This document shows, piece after piece, positions 41,691-53,401 of a stretch of 64,000 nucleotides of DNA; the first letter of the stretch is position 1; each line of letters starts with the position of its first letter. The DNA comes from Actinacidiphila glaucinigra (GTDB taxonomy: Bacteria > Actinomycetota > Actinomycetes > Streptomycetales > Streptomycetaceae). The position numbers were made by a program, and so were the translations under genes. Where the stretch lies: the NCBI RefSeq assembly GCF_900188405.1, contig NZ_FZOF01000015.1, positions 62,001-126,000 of the forward strand, read 5' to 3'. The notes under the pieces were generated by a model that saw only the letters and a list, made by a program, of their open reading frames with translations, was not told the DNA's origin and ran no database searches.

Positions 41691-42962
41691 ATGGCACCCA
41701 TTCAGCCCATGGACGACGACCGGGAGCCCCGGCGCCGGGCCAAGGCGATACGTTACGCGGTCCCGGTGGCGGCCGCGGGGGTCGCCGCGGCGACCATCGG
41801 CCTCGTGCCGGCGCTCGCGAGCGTGGGCAGCCCCGATCTGCCCAAGATCACGGCCGAGGAGCTGATCGCGAAGGTCGCGGCCTCGGACACCCAGACGATC
41901 TCCGGCTCGGTCCGCATCAGCACGGACTTCGGTCTGCCGGCCCTGCTGACCGGCGCCACGGGCGCCGGCGGGCCGTTCGGCGGTGGCGGAGGCGGCGGCC
42001 GCGGTGACTCCTCGGCCGATCCGAAGGAGCAGCTGACCGAGCTGCTGGCCGGTTCCCACACCCTGCGCGTCGCGGCCGACGGCCCGCAGCGGCAGAAGGT
42101 GTCGATCGTCCGGAACGCCGCGGAGTACAGCCTCATCCACAACGGTGACGAGGTCTGGGCCTACGACAGCGGCAGCAACCAGGCCTACCACCTGACCGGC
42201 CTCCCGCAGGAGGCGCAGGGCAAGGACGGGGCCAAGGGCGGGCACGAGGTGCCCGAGGGCTGGCCGGCCACCCCGCAGGAGGCCGCGAAGAAGATCCTCG
42301 ACGCGGCGGACGACAGCTCCACCGTCACGGTGGACGGCACCGCGCGCATCGCCGGGCGGGACGCCTACCAGCTGGTGGTCACGCCCAAGGCCACGGACTC
42401 CACGGTCGGGTCGATCCGGATCGGCGTCGACGCCGGCACCGGTGTGCCGCTGAAGTTCACCCTCGCCCCCAGGGGCGGCGGCAAGGCCATCGTCGACGTC
42501 GCCTTCACCAAGGTCGACTTCTCCCGGCCCGCCGCCTCGACCTTCGACTTCACCCCGCCCAAGGGCGCCGAGGTGACGACGGAGAAGGCCGGCGAGAAGG
42601 CCGGTGAGAAGGCGGACGCCAAGGCCGAGCGGGAGGCCCGCGAGGAGTTCGGTGACCTCGGCGGCCCGGACGCCCTGGAGGGCCTTGACGTCCTCGGCAA
42701 GGGCTGGGACTCGATCGCCGAGCTGAAGCTGCCGCCGGAGGCGCTGAACGAGTCCCCGTCCAAGGGCGGCGAAAAGGCCCCCGGCCTCGGCGGTCAGGGG
42801 CTGCTCGGTACCTTCGGCAAGGAGGTCAAGGGCGACTTCGGCACCGGCACGGTGGTCAGCACCCGCCTGGTGAACGCCCTGATCACCGACAGCGGCAAGG
42901 TCTACGTGGGCACCGTGACCCAGGACGCCCTGATCAAGGCCGCGGACGCGGCCGCACGGTAG
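41691..42962 (+). CDS. LolA-like exported protein
   Basis: The 423-residue protein has a basic N-terminus, a signal or anchor helix (residues 20-43) with no lipobox Cys, and an extracytoplasmic domain resembling LolA/DUF2092. It includes strands such as TISGSVRIST and the VSIVRNAAEYSLIHNGDEVWAYD segment near residues 140-162. A Gly-rich stretch (about 89-104) and a Lys/Glu/Ala-rich stretch (about 297-325) are low complexity. The homologous fold binds hydrophobic or lipid ligands. Downstream lies an ABC exporter pair 39 nt away, so a role with that exporter is plausible. CGGAGGTAGGG precedes the ATG. Confidence 0.85.
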   Translation: MAPIQPMDDDREPRRRAKAIRYAVPVAAAGVAAATIGLVPALASVGSPDLPKITAEELIAKVAASDTQTISGSVRISTDFGLPALLTGATGAGGPFGGGGGGGRGDSSADPKEQLTELLAGSHTLRVAADGPQRQKVSIVRNAAEYSLIHNGDEVWAYDSGSNQAYHLTGLPQEAQGKDGAKGGHEVPEGWPATPQEAAKKILDAADDSSTVTVDGTARIAGRDAYQLVVTPKATDSTVGSIRIGVDAGTGVPLKFTLAPRGGGKAIVDVAFTKVDFSRPAASTFDFTPPKGAEVTTEKAGEKAGEKADAKAEREAREEFGDLGGPDALEGLDVLGKGWDSIAELKLPPEALNESPSKGGEKAPGLGGQGLLGTFGKEVKGDFGTGTVVSTRLVNALITDSGKVYVGTVTQDALIKAADAAAR

Positions 42963-43001
42963 GGCGCGGAGCAGGGCACGTCACCGAGCGAAGGAGCGCC
43001 G

Positions 43002-43967
43002 ATGGGGGAGCCGTCCGCCCAGACGGGTGAGCACGCGATCTCCACGAGCGGGCTCACCAAGAGGTACCGCGGCGGACAGCTCGCCGTCGACGGCCTCGAC
43101 CTGGCCGTTCCCCGCGGCAGCGTCTTCGGCTTCCTGGGGCCCAACGGCTCCGGGAAGACGACGACGATCCGCATGCTCATGGGGCTCATCGCCCCGACCT
43201 CCGGTGCGGCACGGGTGCTCGGCGAGCCCATGCCGCGCGCGGTGCGCAGCGTCCTGCCGCGCGTGGGCGCGCTGATCGAGGGCCCCGCCCTCTACGGCTT
43301 CCTCTCCGGCCGTGACAACCTGCTCCGCTTCGACGCGGCCGATCCGACCGCCGAGCCCCGCACCCGCGGGACACGGGTCGACACGGCCCTGGAGAGGGTG
43401 GGCCTGGCCGCCGCCGCGGGCAAGAAGGCGCGCGCCTACTCGCTCGGTATGAAGCAGCGGCTCGGCCTGGCGGCCGCGCTGCTGCGGCCCCGCGAGCTGC
43501 TGGTGCTGGACGAGCCCACCAACGGCCTGGACCCGCAGGGCATGCGGGAGATCCGCTCGCTCGTCCGGGAGCTGGCGGCGGACGGCACCACGGTCTTCCT
43601 CTCCTCCCATCTTCTCGACGAGATCGAACAGGTCTGCACCCACGCCGCGGTGATGTCCCGCGGCAGGCTGATCACCCAGGGCCCGGTGGAGGCGCTCTCC
43701 TCCGCCGGGCGACTGGTGGTCACCACCCCCGATCCCGCCGAGGCGGTGCGCGTCCTGAAGGAGCGGGGGGTCACCGGCCTGGCCGCCGACGGCGACCGGG
43801 TCACCGGAGAGCTGCCGCAGGACCCCGCGGCGCTCCCCGAACTCGCCGACTTCAACGCCGCCCTGGTCGCCGCCGGAGTCCGCGTCCGCGGCTTCGGCGT
43901 CGAACGGGCGTCACTGGAGGACGCGTTCGTCGCGCTGACCGGAGAGGGCTTCGATGTCGCAGGCTGA
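43002..43967 (+). CDS. ABC transporter ATP-binding protein
   Basis: The 321-residue ATPase has Walker A GPNGSGKTT (residues 46-54), signature YSLGMKQR (146-153) and Walker B LLVLDEPTNGLD (about 165-176), then an H-loop in LSSHLLDE. The C-terminal domain of about 100 residues is of the DrrA/NatA type, typical of drug or lipid exporters. It overlaps the permease gene by 14 nt and follows the LolA-like gene by 39 nt, suggesting a three-gene operon. Confidence 0.95.
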   Translation: MGEPSAQTGEHAISTSGLTKRYRGGQLAVDGLDLAVPRGSVFGFLGPNGSGKTTTIRMLMGLIAPTSGAARVLGEPMPRAVRSVLPRVGALIEGPALYGFLSGRDNLLRFDAADPTAEPRTRGTRVDTALERVGLAAAAGKKARAYSLGMKQRLGLAAALLRPRELLVLDEPTNGLDPQGMREIRSLVRELAADGTTVFLSSHLLDEIEQVCTHAAVMSRGRLITQGPVEALSSAGRLVVTTPDPAEAVRVLKERGVTGLAADGDRVTGELPQDPAALPELADFNAALVAAGVRVRGFGVERASLEDAFVALTGEGFDVAG

Positions 43968-44826
43968 CACCCTGACCAGGTCGGTGTGGCCGATCCGCTC
44001 GCTCGGGCTGTTCCGCAGCGAACTGGTGACCGTGCTGCGCCGCTGGCGCACCCTCGCCCTGCTGGCCGTCCTGGCCGGGGTCCCGGTGCTCATCGGGATC
44101 GCGGTGCGGATCGAGACCGGTGACGGCGGCTCGGCCGGCGGTGGTGGCGGAGGCGGCCCGGCCTTCGTCGCGCTGATCACCAACAACGGTCTTTTCCTGG
44201 TCTTCGCCTCGCTCGCCGCGACGCTGCCCTTCTTCCTCCCCATGGCGATCGGTGTCGTGGCCGGCGACGCCGTCGCCGGCGAGGCCAACGCGGGCACCCT
44301 GCGCTATCTGCTGGTGGCCCCGGCCGGGCGCACCCGTCTCCTGGTCTCCAAATACGCCTCCGTCCTGGCCTTCTGCCTGATCGGCACCCTCGTGGTGGCC
44401 GTCTCGGCCCTGGTGACCGGCGCGTTGCTCTTCCCGCTCGGGGACGTCACCCTGCTGTCGGGTACGACCGTCCCCTTCTCCGAGGGGCTGCTGCGCGCCC
44501 TGCTGGTCGCCCTGGTCGTGGCGGCCTCGCTCACCGGCATCGCCGCGCTGGGCCTGTTCATCTCCACGCTCACCAACAGCGGCATCGCCGCCATGGCGAC
44601 CACCGTGGGTCTGCTGATCACCGTGCAGATCGTCGACACCATCCCCCAACTGCACGCCGTGCAGCCCTACCTCTTCCCCCACTACTGGCTGAGCTTCGCC
44701 GACCTGGTGCGCGACCCCGTCTACTGGGACGAGATGCGCAGCAACTTCCAGCTCCAGGCCCTCTATGTCGCCGTGTTCGGCTCCGCGGCCTGGGCCCGCT
44801 TCACCACCCGCGACATCCTGGCCTGA
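43954..44826 (+). CDS. ABC transporter permease
   Basis: The 290-residue protein has six predicted helices, with a first helix near residues 31-52 and an external Gly-rich loop (GGGGGGGP near residue 66). Conserved EANAGTLRYLLVAPAGRTRL (about residues 110-129) is typical of ABC-2 type permeases of the NatB/DrrB group. It pairs with the ATPase at 43002; the substrate is unknown. The first 14 nt overlap the ATPase gene. It converges on the FMN reductase gene, with 10 bp between the stops. Confidence 0.92.
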   Translation: MSQADTLTRSVWPIRSLGLFRSELVTVLRRWRTLALLAVLAGVPVLIGIAVRIETGDGGSAGGGGGGGPAFVALITNNGLFLVFASLAATLPFFLPMAIGVVAGDAVAGEANAGTLRYLLVAPAGRTRLLVSKYASVLAFCLIGTLVVAVSALVTGALLFPLGDVTLLSGTTVPFSEGLLRALLVALVVAASLTGIAALGLFISTLTNSGIAAMATTVGLLITVQIVDTIPQLHAVQPYLFPHYWLSFADLVRDPVYWDEMRSNFQLQALYVAVFGSAAWARFTTRDILA

Positions 44827-44836
44827 CCGCCACCGG

Positions 44837-45394
44837 TCAGCTGAAGAAGGTCTTCGCCCGGCCCAGTGCCGCCGTGTCCCGCAGGACGTCGCCAGGCCGG
44901 CTGCCGTGGCCCAGCAGCGCCCCGCCCCAGCGCATCCCGGCGTAGTCGGCCGTGTGGCGCAGTGTCCCGACCAGCGGGGCCGCCGTCGCCGGATCCTGGC
45001 CGCCGTGCACGGTCACCGACCACAGGGTCTTGCCGCGCATCCGCTCCAGGAAGTCCAGCCCCGGCACCCGCATCCAGCCCGACCAGTGGTCCAGGTAGAG
45101 CTTGGTGGCGGTCGAGACGCCGTACCAGTCCAGCGGTGAGACCACCACGATGTCGGTGGCCGACAAGGTGGCCTGAAGGAGCGTCGCGGCGAGCCCCGAC
45201 GGCGCGGGGCAGGGTCCTTCGCCCTCGCGCGGACGGTCCTCGAAGAGCGGCAGCGACAGATCGCCCAGCCGCAGCCAGTGCCGGTCCGCCGTCGGCGGAA
45301 GCCGCTCGGCGGCGTGCCGCGCCAACGTCTCGGTGTTGCCGTCGGCGCGGCTGCTTCCCACCAGGAAGAGGAACGACCGCTCTGAATCCGACAC
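44837..45394 (-). CDS. NADPH-dependent FMN reductase / flavodoxin-like oxidoreductase
   Basis: The 185-residue flavodoxin-fold protein has an FMN phosphate loop GSSRADGNTETLARHAAERL (about residues 11-30) and a VVSPLDWYGVSTATKLYLDHW element (about residues 84-104) as in WrbA/MdaB-like reductases. It could reduce quinones or free flavin. Start is GTG at 45394, chosen because AAGGAG lies 8 nt upstream; a longer frame from 45433 has no ribosome site. The upstream region is AT-rich and bears two copies of TTGCGTATGCA. Confidence 0.88.
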   Translation of the reverse strand: MSDSERSFLFLVGSSRADGNTETLARHAAERLPPTADRHWLRLGDLSLPLFEDRPREGEGPCPAPSGLAATLLQATLSATDIVVVSPLDWYGVSTATKLYLDHWSGWMRVPGLDFLERMRGKTLWSVTVHGGQDPATAAPLVGTLRHTADYAGMRWGGALLGHGSRPGDVLRDTAALGRAKTFFS

Positions 45395-45406
45395 CCCGTC
45401 ATCTCC

Positions 45407-45432
45407 TTGCGTATGCAATAATTGCGTATGCA
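45407..45432 (-). promoter_or_regulatory. Direct repeat TTGCGTATGCA upstream of the FMN reductase
   Basis: Copies at 45407-45417 and 45422-45432 are 15 bp apart, and GCAAT-A-ATTGC at the centre is a perfect palindrome. The element overlaps the likely promoter and ribosome site, so binding would repress. No cognate regulator was identified. Confidence 0.5.
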
Positions 45433-45483
45433 TAGAGATATTTTCATCGCTCCGCCACCGGAGTCAAGGCGGGTGCCGGAGGG

Positions 45484-45933
45484 CTACTCGACGTCGAACT
45501 CGTTCCCCTCCGGATCGGCCATGGTGACCCAGGTGCCGGAGGGCTCCGCTATCCGCCGCAGCACCTTCGCGCCGAGCGATTCCAGCCGGGCCACCTCCTC
45601 CTCCAGTCGTCCGCCGCCCGGGTGGAGGTCGATGTGCAGCCGGTTCTTCGCCGTCTTGGCCTCGGGCACCCGCTGGAAGAGGATGCGCCGCCCGAGGCCC
45701 GAGCCCTTCTCCTTGTCGTACGGGTCCTCGGGGTGCCGTACGCCCGCCAGGTCCCGCCAGGCCTTGCGGCCGGCCGCCTCCGTGAGGAGGTCCTCCGTGA
45801 CGGCGCCGAACCCCAGCAGCTTCTCGATCAGCACGCTGTGGTCCTCGAGCGTGTACTCCAGGGCCTCCGCCCAGAAGGCGGCCTGCCGGTGCGGATCCGC
45901 CGCGTCGATCACGAGCTTCCAGTGAACTGCCAT
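45484..45933 (-). CDS. VOC-family (glyoxalase/dioxygenase-like) protein
   Basis: The 149-residue protein matches the VOC fold with two beta-alpha-beta-beta-beta modules. Features are VHWKLVIDAADPHRQAAFWA at the start, RLHIDLHPGGGRLEEEVARL (about residues 97-116) and a C-terminal MADPEGNEFDVE. This is the small-molecule-binding group often called glyoxalase-like; the metal ligands are not all clear, so activity is uncertain. It is divergent from the CGNR regulator, with 64 bp between the starts. Confidence 0.85.
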   Translation of the reverse strand: MAVHWKLVIDAADPHRQAAFWAEALEYTLEDHSVLIEKLLGFGAVTEDLLTEAAGRKAWRDLAGVRHPEDPYDKEKGSGLGRRILFQRVPEAKTAKNRLHIDLHPGGGRLEEEVARLESLGAKVLRRIAEPSGTWVTMADPEGNEFDVE

Positions 45934-45975
45934 GACGTGCCCCCTCGTTCGCGTCCCGCCGGCTCTCGGCCGGTG

Positions 45976-45998
45976 TGTAACCAGTTATATTGGTTACA
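45976..45998 (+). promoter_or_regulatory. Perfect palindrome over the CGNR promoter
   Basis: Arms TGTAACCA (45976-45983) and TGGTTACA (45991-45998) are separated by GTTATAT. The -10-like TATATT (45986-45991) lies inside it and is 6 nt from the ATG at 45998. The mRNA would be leaderless, and the site is well placed for autoregulation and control of the divergent VOC gene. Confidence 0.65.
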
Positions 45999-46612
45999 TG
46001 ACGGAGCCCGCAATCGGTTTGGTCCTCCATTCATCCGAAGGAGTTGCCCACCGCTTCGATCCGGGAGCGCTCGGCCTGGAGCTGCTGCCCACCGGGGGCC
46101 CCGGCGCCCTGTCCCACTACGAGGTCCTCAACGAGCCCGCCGACCTGGCCCGCTGGGCGGCGGCGTCCCGGCTGCGCCCCGACCCCGGCGGCCTCGTCGT
46201 CTCCCCGGAGGACGTCGCCGCGGCCCGCTACCTGCGCGACGCGCTCTGGCACATCGCCGTCGCCCGGGTCCACGGCGAACCGCTCCCCGCCCCGGACCTC
46301 GTCGTCCTCAACGAGGCGGCCGCCTGGCGTCCCCCGGCGCTGCGTCTCGCCCCCGACGGGGGCCGTACCTGGCGCACCCCGATCACCGGCACCCAGGTCC
46401 TGGCGGCCGTCGCCCGGGACGCGGTGGAGCTCTTCTCCGGCCCGTACGCCGACCGCGTCCGGGAATGCTCCGCCCACGACTGCCGGCTGGTCTTCGTGGA
46501 CGTCTCACGTCCCGGCCGGCGCCGCTGGTGCTCCATGGAGCACTGCGGCAACCGCCACAAGGTCCGCGCCCACCGCTCCCGCAGCCAGGCGTACGAGGCG
46601 CCGGAAGGCTAG
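45998..46612 (+). CDS. CGNR zinc-finger transcriptional regulator
   Basis: The 204-residue protein has an N-terminal ABATE (ligand-binding) domain of about 150 residues, then a CGNR zinc finger with four ligands: CSAHDCRLVFVD, then RRRWCSMEHCGNRHKV (C, C, C, C). Actinobacteria use this family as small-molecule-responsive DNA-binding proteins. The ATG at 45998 is favoured over an upstream in-frame start because it follows the palindrome and -10 box and gives the family N-terminus. It diverges from the VOC gene. Confidence 0.9.
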   Translation: MTEPAIGLVLHSSEGVAHRFDPGALGLELLPTGGPGALSHYEVLNEPADLARWAAASRLRPDPGGLVVSPEDVAAARYLRDALWHIAVARVHGEPLPAPDLVVLNEAAAWRPPALRLAPDGGRTWRTPITGTQVLAAVARDAVELFSGPYADRVRECSAHDCRLVFVDVSRPGRRRWCSMEHCGNRHKVRAHRSRSQAYEAPEG

Positions 46613-46635
46613 CGCCGGTGCACGGACGCCGCCGC

Positions 46636-47580
46636 TCAGCCGGTGACGGCCCCGCGCGGCGCCGCCTCGTCGGGCACGACGGCGGCGTCCCGCACCGCGA
46701 TCCGGCCGCGCCGGGCGGCGCGCAGCGCGTCCCAGGTCAGCAGGGCCAGGGCGAGCCAGACGAGGCCGAAGCCCGCCCAGCGCTCGGCCGGCATCTCCTC
46801 GTGGAACCACAGCAGTCCGAGCCCGAACTGGAAGACCGGCGCGAGGTACTGCAGCAGCCCCAGCATGCTCAGCGGGATGCGGATGGCCGCCGCGCCGAAG
46901 CAGACCAGCGGCACCGCGGTGACGACGCCGCACGCGGCGAGCAGGGAGGCGTGACCGGCCCCGTGCGAGGCGAAGGTGGTCTCCCCCCGGGAGCCGAGGA
47001 AGACCAGGAAGCCGAGCGCCGGCAGGAACTGGATCGCGGTCTCGGCCGCCAGCGACTCCAGGCCGCCCATGCCGACCTTCTTCTTGATGAAGCCGTACGT
47101 GGCGAAGGAGCAGGCCAGGGTGAGCGCGATCCAGGGCAGCCGCCCGTAGCCCAGGGTCAGCACCAGGACGGCGGCGGCGCCGACGCCAACGGCCGCCCAC
47201 TGCGCGGGCCTCAGGCGCTCGTGCAGGACGAGGACGCCGAGGGCGATGGTGACGAGCGGGTTGATGAAGTAGCCCAGCGAGGTCTCGACGACGTGGCCGC
47301 TGTTGACACCCCAGATGTACAGGCCCCAGTTCACGGATATCACCGCCGCGGCCACGGCCAGCAGCCCGAGCCGCCGCGGCTGCCGCAGGAGTTCGGGGAC
47401 CCAGGCCCAGCGGCGCATCACCAGCAGCACGACGGAGACGACGGCCAGCGACCACACCATGCGGTGGGCCAGGATCTCGCCCGCGCCGGACGGTTCGAGG
47501 AGCGGCCAGTAGAGGGGGAAGAGCCCCCAGAGCCCGTAGGCGGCGAATCCGTACAGCAGACCGGCACGCTGCTCGTTCAC
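46636..47580 (-). CDS. rarD: EamA/RarD-family membrane transporter
   Basis: The 314-residue protein has ten hydrophobic segments and the RarD N-terminal motif GLLYGFAAYGLWGLFPLYWP followed by EILAHRMVWSL. Members of this DMT-superfamily branch were first linked to chloramphenicol sensitivity; substrates are poorly known. Start is GTG (VNEQRAGLLYG) at 47580 because GGAGG stands 5 nt upstream. The longer frame to 47664 is not family-like. Confidence 0.9.
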   Translation of the reverse strand: MNEQRAGLLYGFAAYGLWGLFPLYWPLLEPSGAGEILAHRMVWSLAVVSVVLLVMRRWAWVPELLRQPRRLGLLAVAAAVISVNWGLYIWGVNSGHVVETSLGYFINPLVTIALGVLVLHERLRPAQWAAVGVGAAAVLVLTLGYGRLPWIALTLACSFATYGFIKKKVGMGGLESLAAETAIQFLPALGFLVFLGSRGETTFASHGAGHASLLAACGVVTAVPLVCFGAAAIRIPLSMLGLLQYLAPVFQFGLGLLWFHEEMPAERWAGFGLVWLALALLTWDALRAARRGRIAVRDAAVVPDEAAPRGAVTG

Positions 47581-47759
47581 TCGTTCCTCCCGGGGCGCTG
47601 GCCGACTGCTCGAAGGTAGCGTGCGGGGCGTTCTCCCGTCATCTGCGTATCGCATGACGGTCATGACACCTTCGCCGCGGGCAGGCAGCGCGCCGGGACG
47701 GACCGGCCGGGCCGGAACGGGACGGGCCGGAACGGGGCGGGGCCCCGCGGCCGGAGGGG

Positions 47760-47791
47760 ATCCGCCGCGGGGCCCCGCCGTTCCGGCGGAT
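47760..47791 (-). terminator. Weak hairpin after the NmrA-like gene
   Basis: Arms ATCCGCCG (47760-47767) and CGGCGGAT (47784-47791) with further G/C pairing inside lie just past the NmrA-like stop. The surrounding 47660-47760 is C/G-rich and repetitive and holds no gene. Confidence 0.5.
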
Positions 47792-47799
47792 GCCCGGGG

Positions 47800-48657
<858 letters not shown>

Positions 48658-48717
48658 GAGGGGTTCACTCCAGTCCCTGTTGTCCCCGTTGGTGATGACT
48701 GGACTAACCCTAGAGCC

Positions 48718-48740
48718 GGTACTAACTTCTAGAAAGTACC
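48718..48740 (+). promoter_or_regulatory. Candidate HxlR operator between the NmrA-like and HxlR genes
   Basis: Arms GGTACT (48718-48723) and AGTACC (48735-48740) with an 11-bp spacer containing CTTCTAGAA. A GTAC-type inverted repeat in the divergent region is the usual place for an HxlR dimer; a second, imperfect ACTTTGAAGT lies at 48742-48751. Confidence 0.5.
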
Positions 48741-48762
48741 CACTTTGAAGTAAGCTAGTGGC

Positions 48763-49158
48763 ATGGACGTAAGGGAAGAGCCGGCCGGCCTGCTGCAGGC
48801 GCCCCCCGACGTGAACGCGCGCAACTGCCCCTCGCGGGTGATCCTCGAACACGTCACCAGCCGCTGGGGCGTGCTGGTGCTGGCCGCCCTCATCGACGGC
48901 ACCCTGCGCTTCAGCGAGCTGCGCCGCACGGTCGGCGGGGTCAGCGAGAAGATGCTCGCCCAGACCCTGCAGACCCTGGAGCGCGACGGCTTCGTGCACC
49001 GCGAGGCGCACCCCGTCATCCCGCCGCGCGTCGAGTACTCCCTCACGCCGCTCGGCAAGGAGGCCGCCGACCAGGTCTGGGCCCTGGCCCGCTGGACCGA
49101 GGACCGCACCGGGCAGGTGATCGCGGCCCGCCGGACGTACGACGAGGCCCGGGCCTGA
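48763..49158 (+). CDS. HxlR-family transcriptional regulator
   Basis: The 131-residue winged-HTH protein has the family core NCPSRVILEHVTSRWGVLVL, then LRFSELRRTVGGVSEKMLAQTL (about residues 47-68) and a C-terminal LTPLGKEAADQV wing. The Cys in NCPSR is the redox/electrophile-sensing Cys known from HypR/QorR-like members. It sits opposite the NmrA-like quinone reductase and so probably represses it until quinone or diamide-like stress; this is inference. Confidence 0.92.
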   Translation: MDVREEPAGLLQAPPDVNARNCPSRVILEHVTSRWGVLVLAALIDGTLRFSELRRTVGGVSEKMLAQTLQTLERDGFVHREAHPVIPPRVEYSLTPLGKEAADQVWALARWTEDRTGQVIAARRTYDEARA

Positions 49159-49204
49159 TCGTGCGGCCCGGGCCCCGTACGGCGGCTGAGGTGGGTGCGG
49201 TGGC

Positions 49205-52208
<3,004 letters not shown>

Positions 52209-52447
52209 TGAATCGGACCTCCTTCGAGGCGGCGGCTCACGACCGGGGCCGTGACCTTGTGTCCCACGCGCCATCGTACGTGGGTAAGGGTCGCCTTCCC
52301 GGGTCTTCCCGCATCGTGGGCGCCGCGCTGAGCTCCCTTTGTGCCCTGATGGGTCACGGTCACCGCCCCCCGGAGCCCGTGCTGCCTGCTTCCTCCATAT
52401 GGGACGCCTCCCGGCGCCGCTTCGGTTCTGTGCCTCCGCGGGCTCCT

Positions 52448-52462
52448 CTGACGATACGTCAG
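52448..52462 (-). terminator. Short palindrome after the response regulator
   Basis: CTGACG-ATA-CGTCAG is a perfect 6-bp inverted repeat with a 3-nt loop, placed 5 nt past the response regulator stop. It could be a weak terminator or a protein site. The rest of 52209-52447, which must hold the korAB promoter, shows no clear motif. Confidence 0.4.
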
Positions 52463-52466
52463 AAGA

Positions 52467-53126
52467 TCAGGAATTGAGGTACGTGAGCACGGCCAGGACG
52501 CGTCGGTGATCGCCCTCGCTGGGGGCCAGCCCCAGTTTGAGGAAGATGTTGCTGACGTGCTTCTCCACCGCGCCGTCGCTCACCACCAGCTGCTTGGCGA
52601 TCGCGGAGTTCGTCCGGCCCTCCGCCATCAGCCCCAGCACCTCGCGCTCCCGCGGGGTGAGACCGGCCAGCACGTCCTGCTTGCGGCTGCGCCCCAGCAG
52701 CTGCGCCACCACCTCCGGGTCCAGGGCGGTACCGCCGCCCGCCACGCGGACGACCGCGTCGACGAACTCCCGGACATCGGCTACCCGGTCCTTGAGCAGA
52801 TACCCGACCCCGCGGGAACTGCCAGCCAGCAGCTCGGTGGCGTACTGCTCCTCGACGTACTGCGACAGCACCAGCACGCCCAGCTGCGGATGGTCGCGGC
52901 GCAGCCGCACCGCGGCGCGCACGCCCTCGTCGGTGTGGGTCGGCGGCATCCGCACGTCGGCCACGACCACGTCGGGCACCGCGCCCTCGGCGGCGAGCTC
53001 GCCGATCACCTTCAGCAGGGCCTCGGCATCGCCGACCCCGGCGACGACCTCGTGCCCGCGGTCGGTCAGCAGACGGGTCAGTCCCTCCCGCAGCAGCACC
53101 GAGTCCTCGGCGATGACCACGCGCAC
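52467..53126 (-). CDS. NarL/LuxR-family response regulator
   Basis: The 219-residue regulator has a receiver domain (residues 1-120) with acidic pocket at D8, phospho-acceptor D57 (VVVADVRMPP) and a C-terminal LuxR-type HTH (LTPREREVLGLMAEGRTNS then AIAKQLVVSDGAVEKHVSNI). Start is GTG at 53126, chosen because GGAGG lies 5 nt upstream and the product then begins VRVVIAEDS as in the family. An ATG 10 codons earlier is possible. The two histidine kinases upstream are the likely partners. Confidence 0.93.
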   Translation of the reverse strand: MRVVIAEDSVLLREGLTRLLTDRGHEVVAGVGDAEALLKVIGELAAEGAVPDVVVADVRMPPTHTDEGVRAAVRLRRDHPQLGVLVLSQYVEEQYATELLAGSSRGVGYLLKDRVADVREFVDAVVRVAGGGTALDPEVVAQLLGRSRKQDVLAGLTPREREVLGLMAEGRTNSAIAKQLVVSDGAVEKHVSNIFLKLGLAPSEGDHRRVLAVLTYLNS

Positions 53127-53401
53127 TCTGTCCTCCACCGCTACCGGCTCCCCCATGTCGACGTCGACGTGTCCCTCCCCAGCATTCCAGCTTCCGGCGG
53201 CCGGCACACGGCCTTGCCGCCGGGGCGGAGTGCGGGGGAGGGACGGAGGGGGGCGCGGTCAGCGTCCTCTCGGTTCTTCCGGTCTTCTCTGTCCGCAGGG
53301 TCCTGCGGTTCTTCCGGTTTTCCTGTTCTCCGGTTCCCCGGTTCCCCGTTCATCGGGTTCGCCGGTTCTACGGTTCTTCCGGGCCCGACGCCCTCGCGGG
53401 G
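53127..53401. repeat. Low-complexity leader between response regulator and kinase 1
   Basis: Roughly 53265-53395 on the minus strand is a run of related units of the form AACCGGNGAA (for example CCGGAAGAACCG twice and GGGGAACCGGGGAACCGG). It codes for no supported protein. It lies upstream of the response regulator start and downstream of kinase 1, so it may affect coupling between the two genes. Confidence 0.6.
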
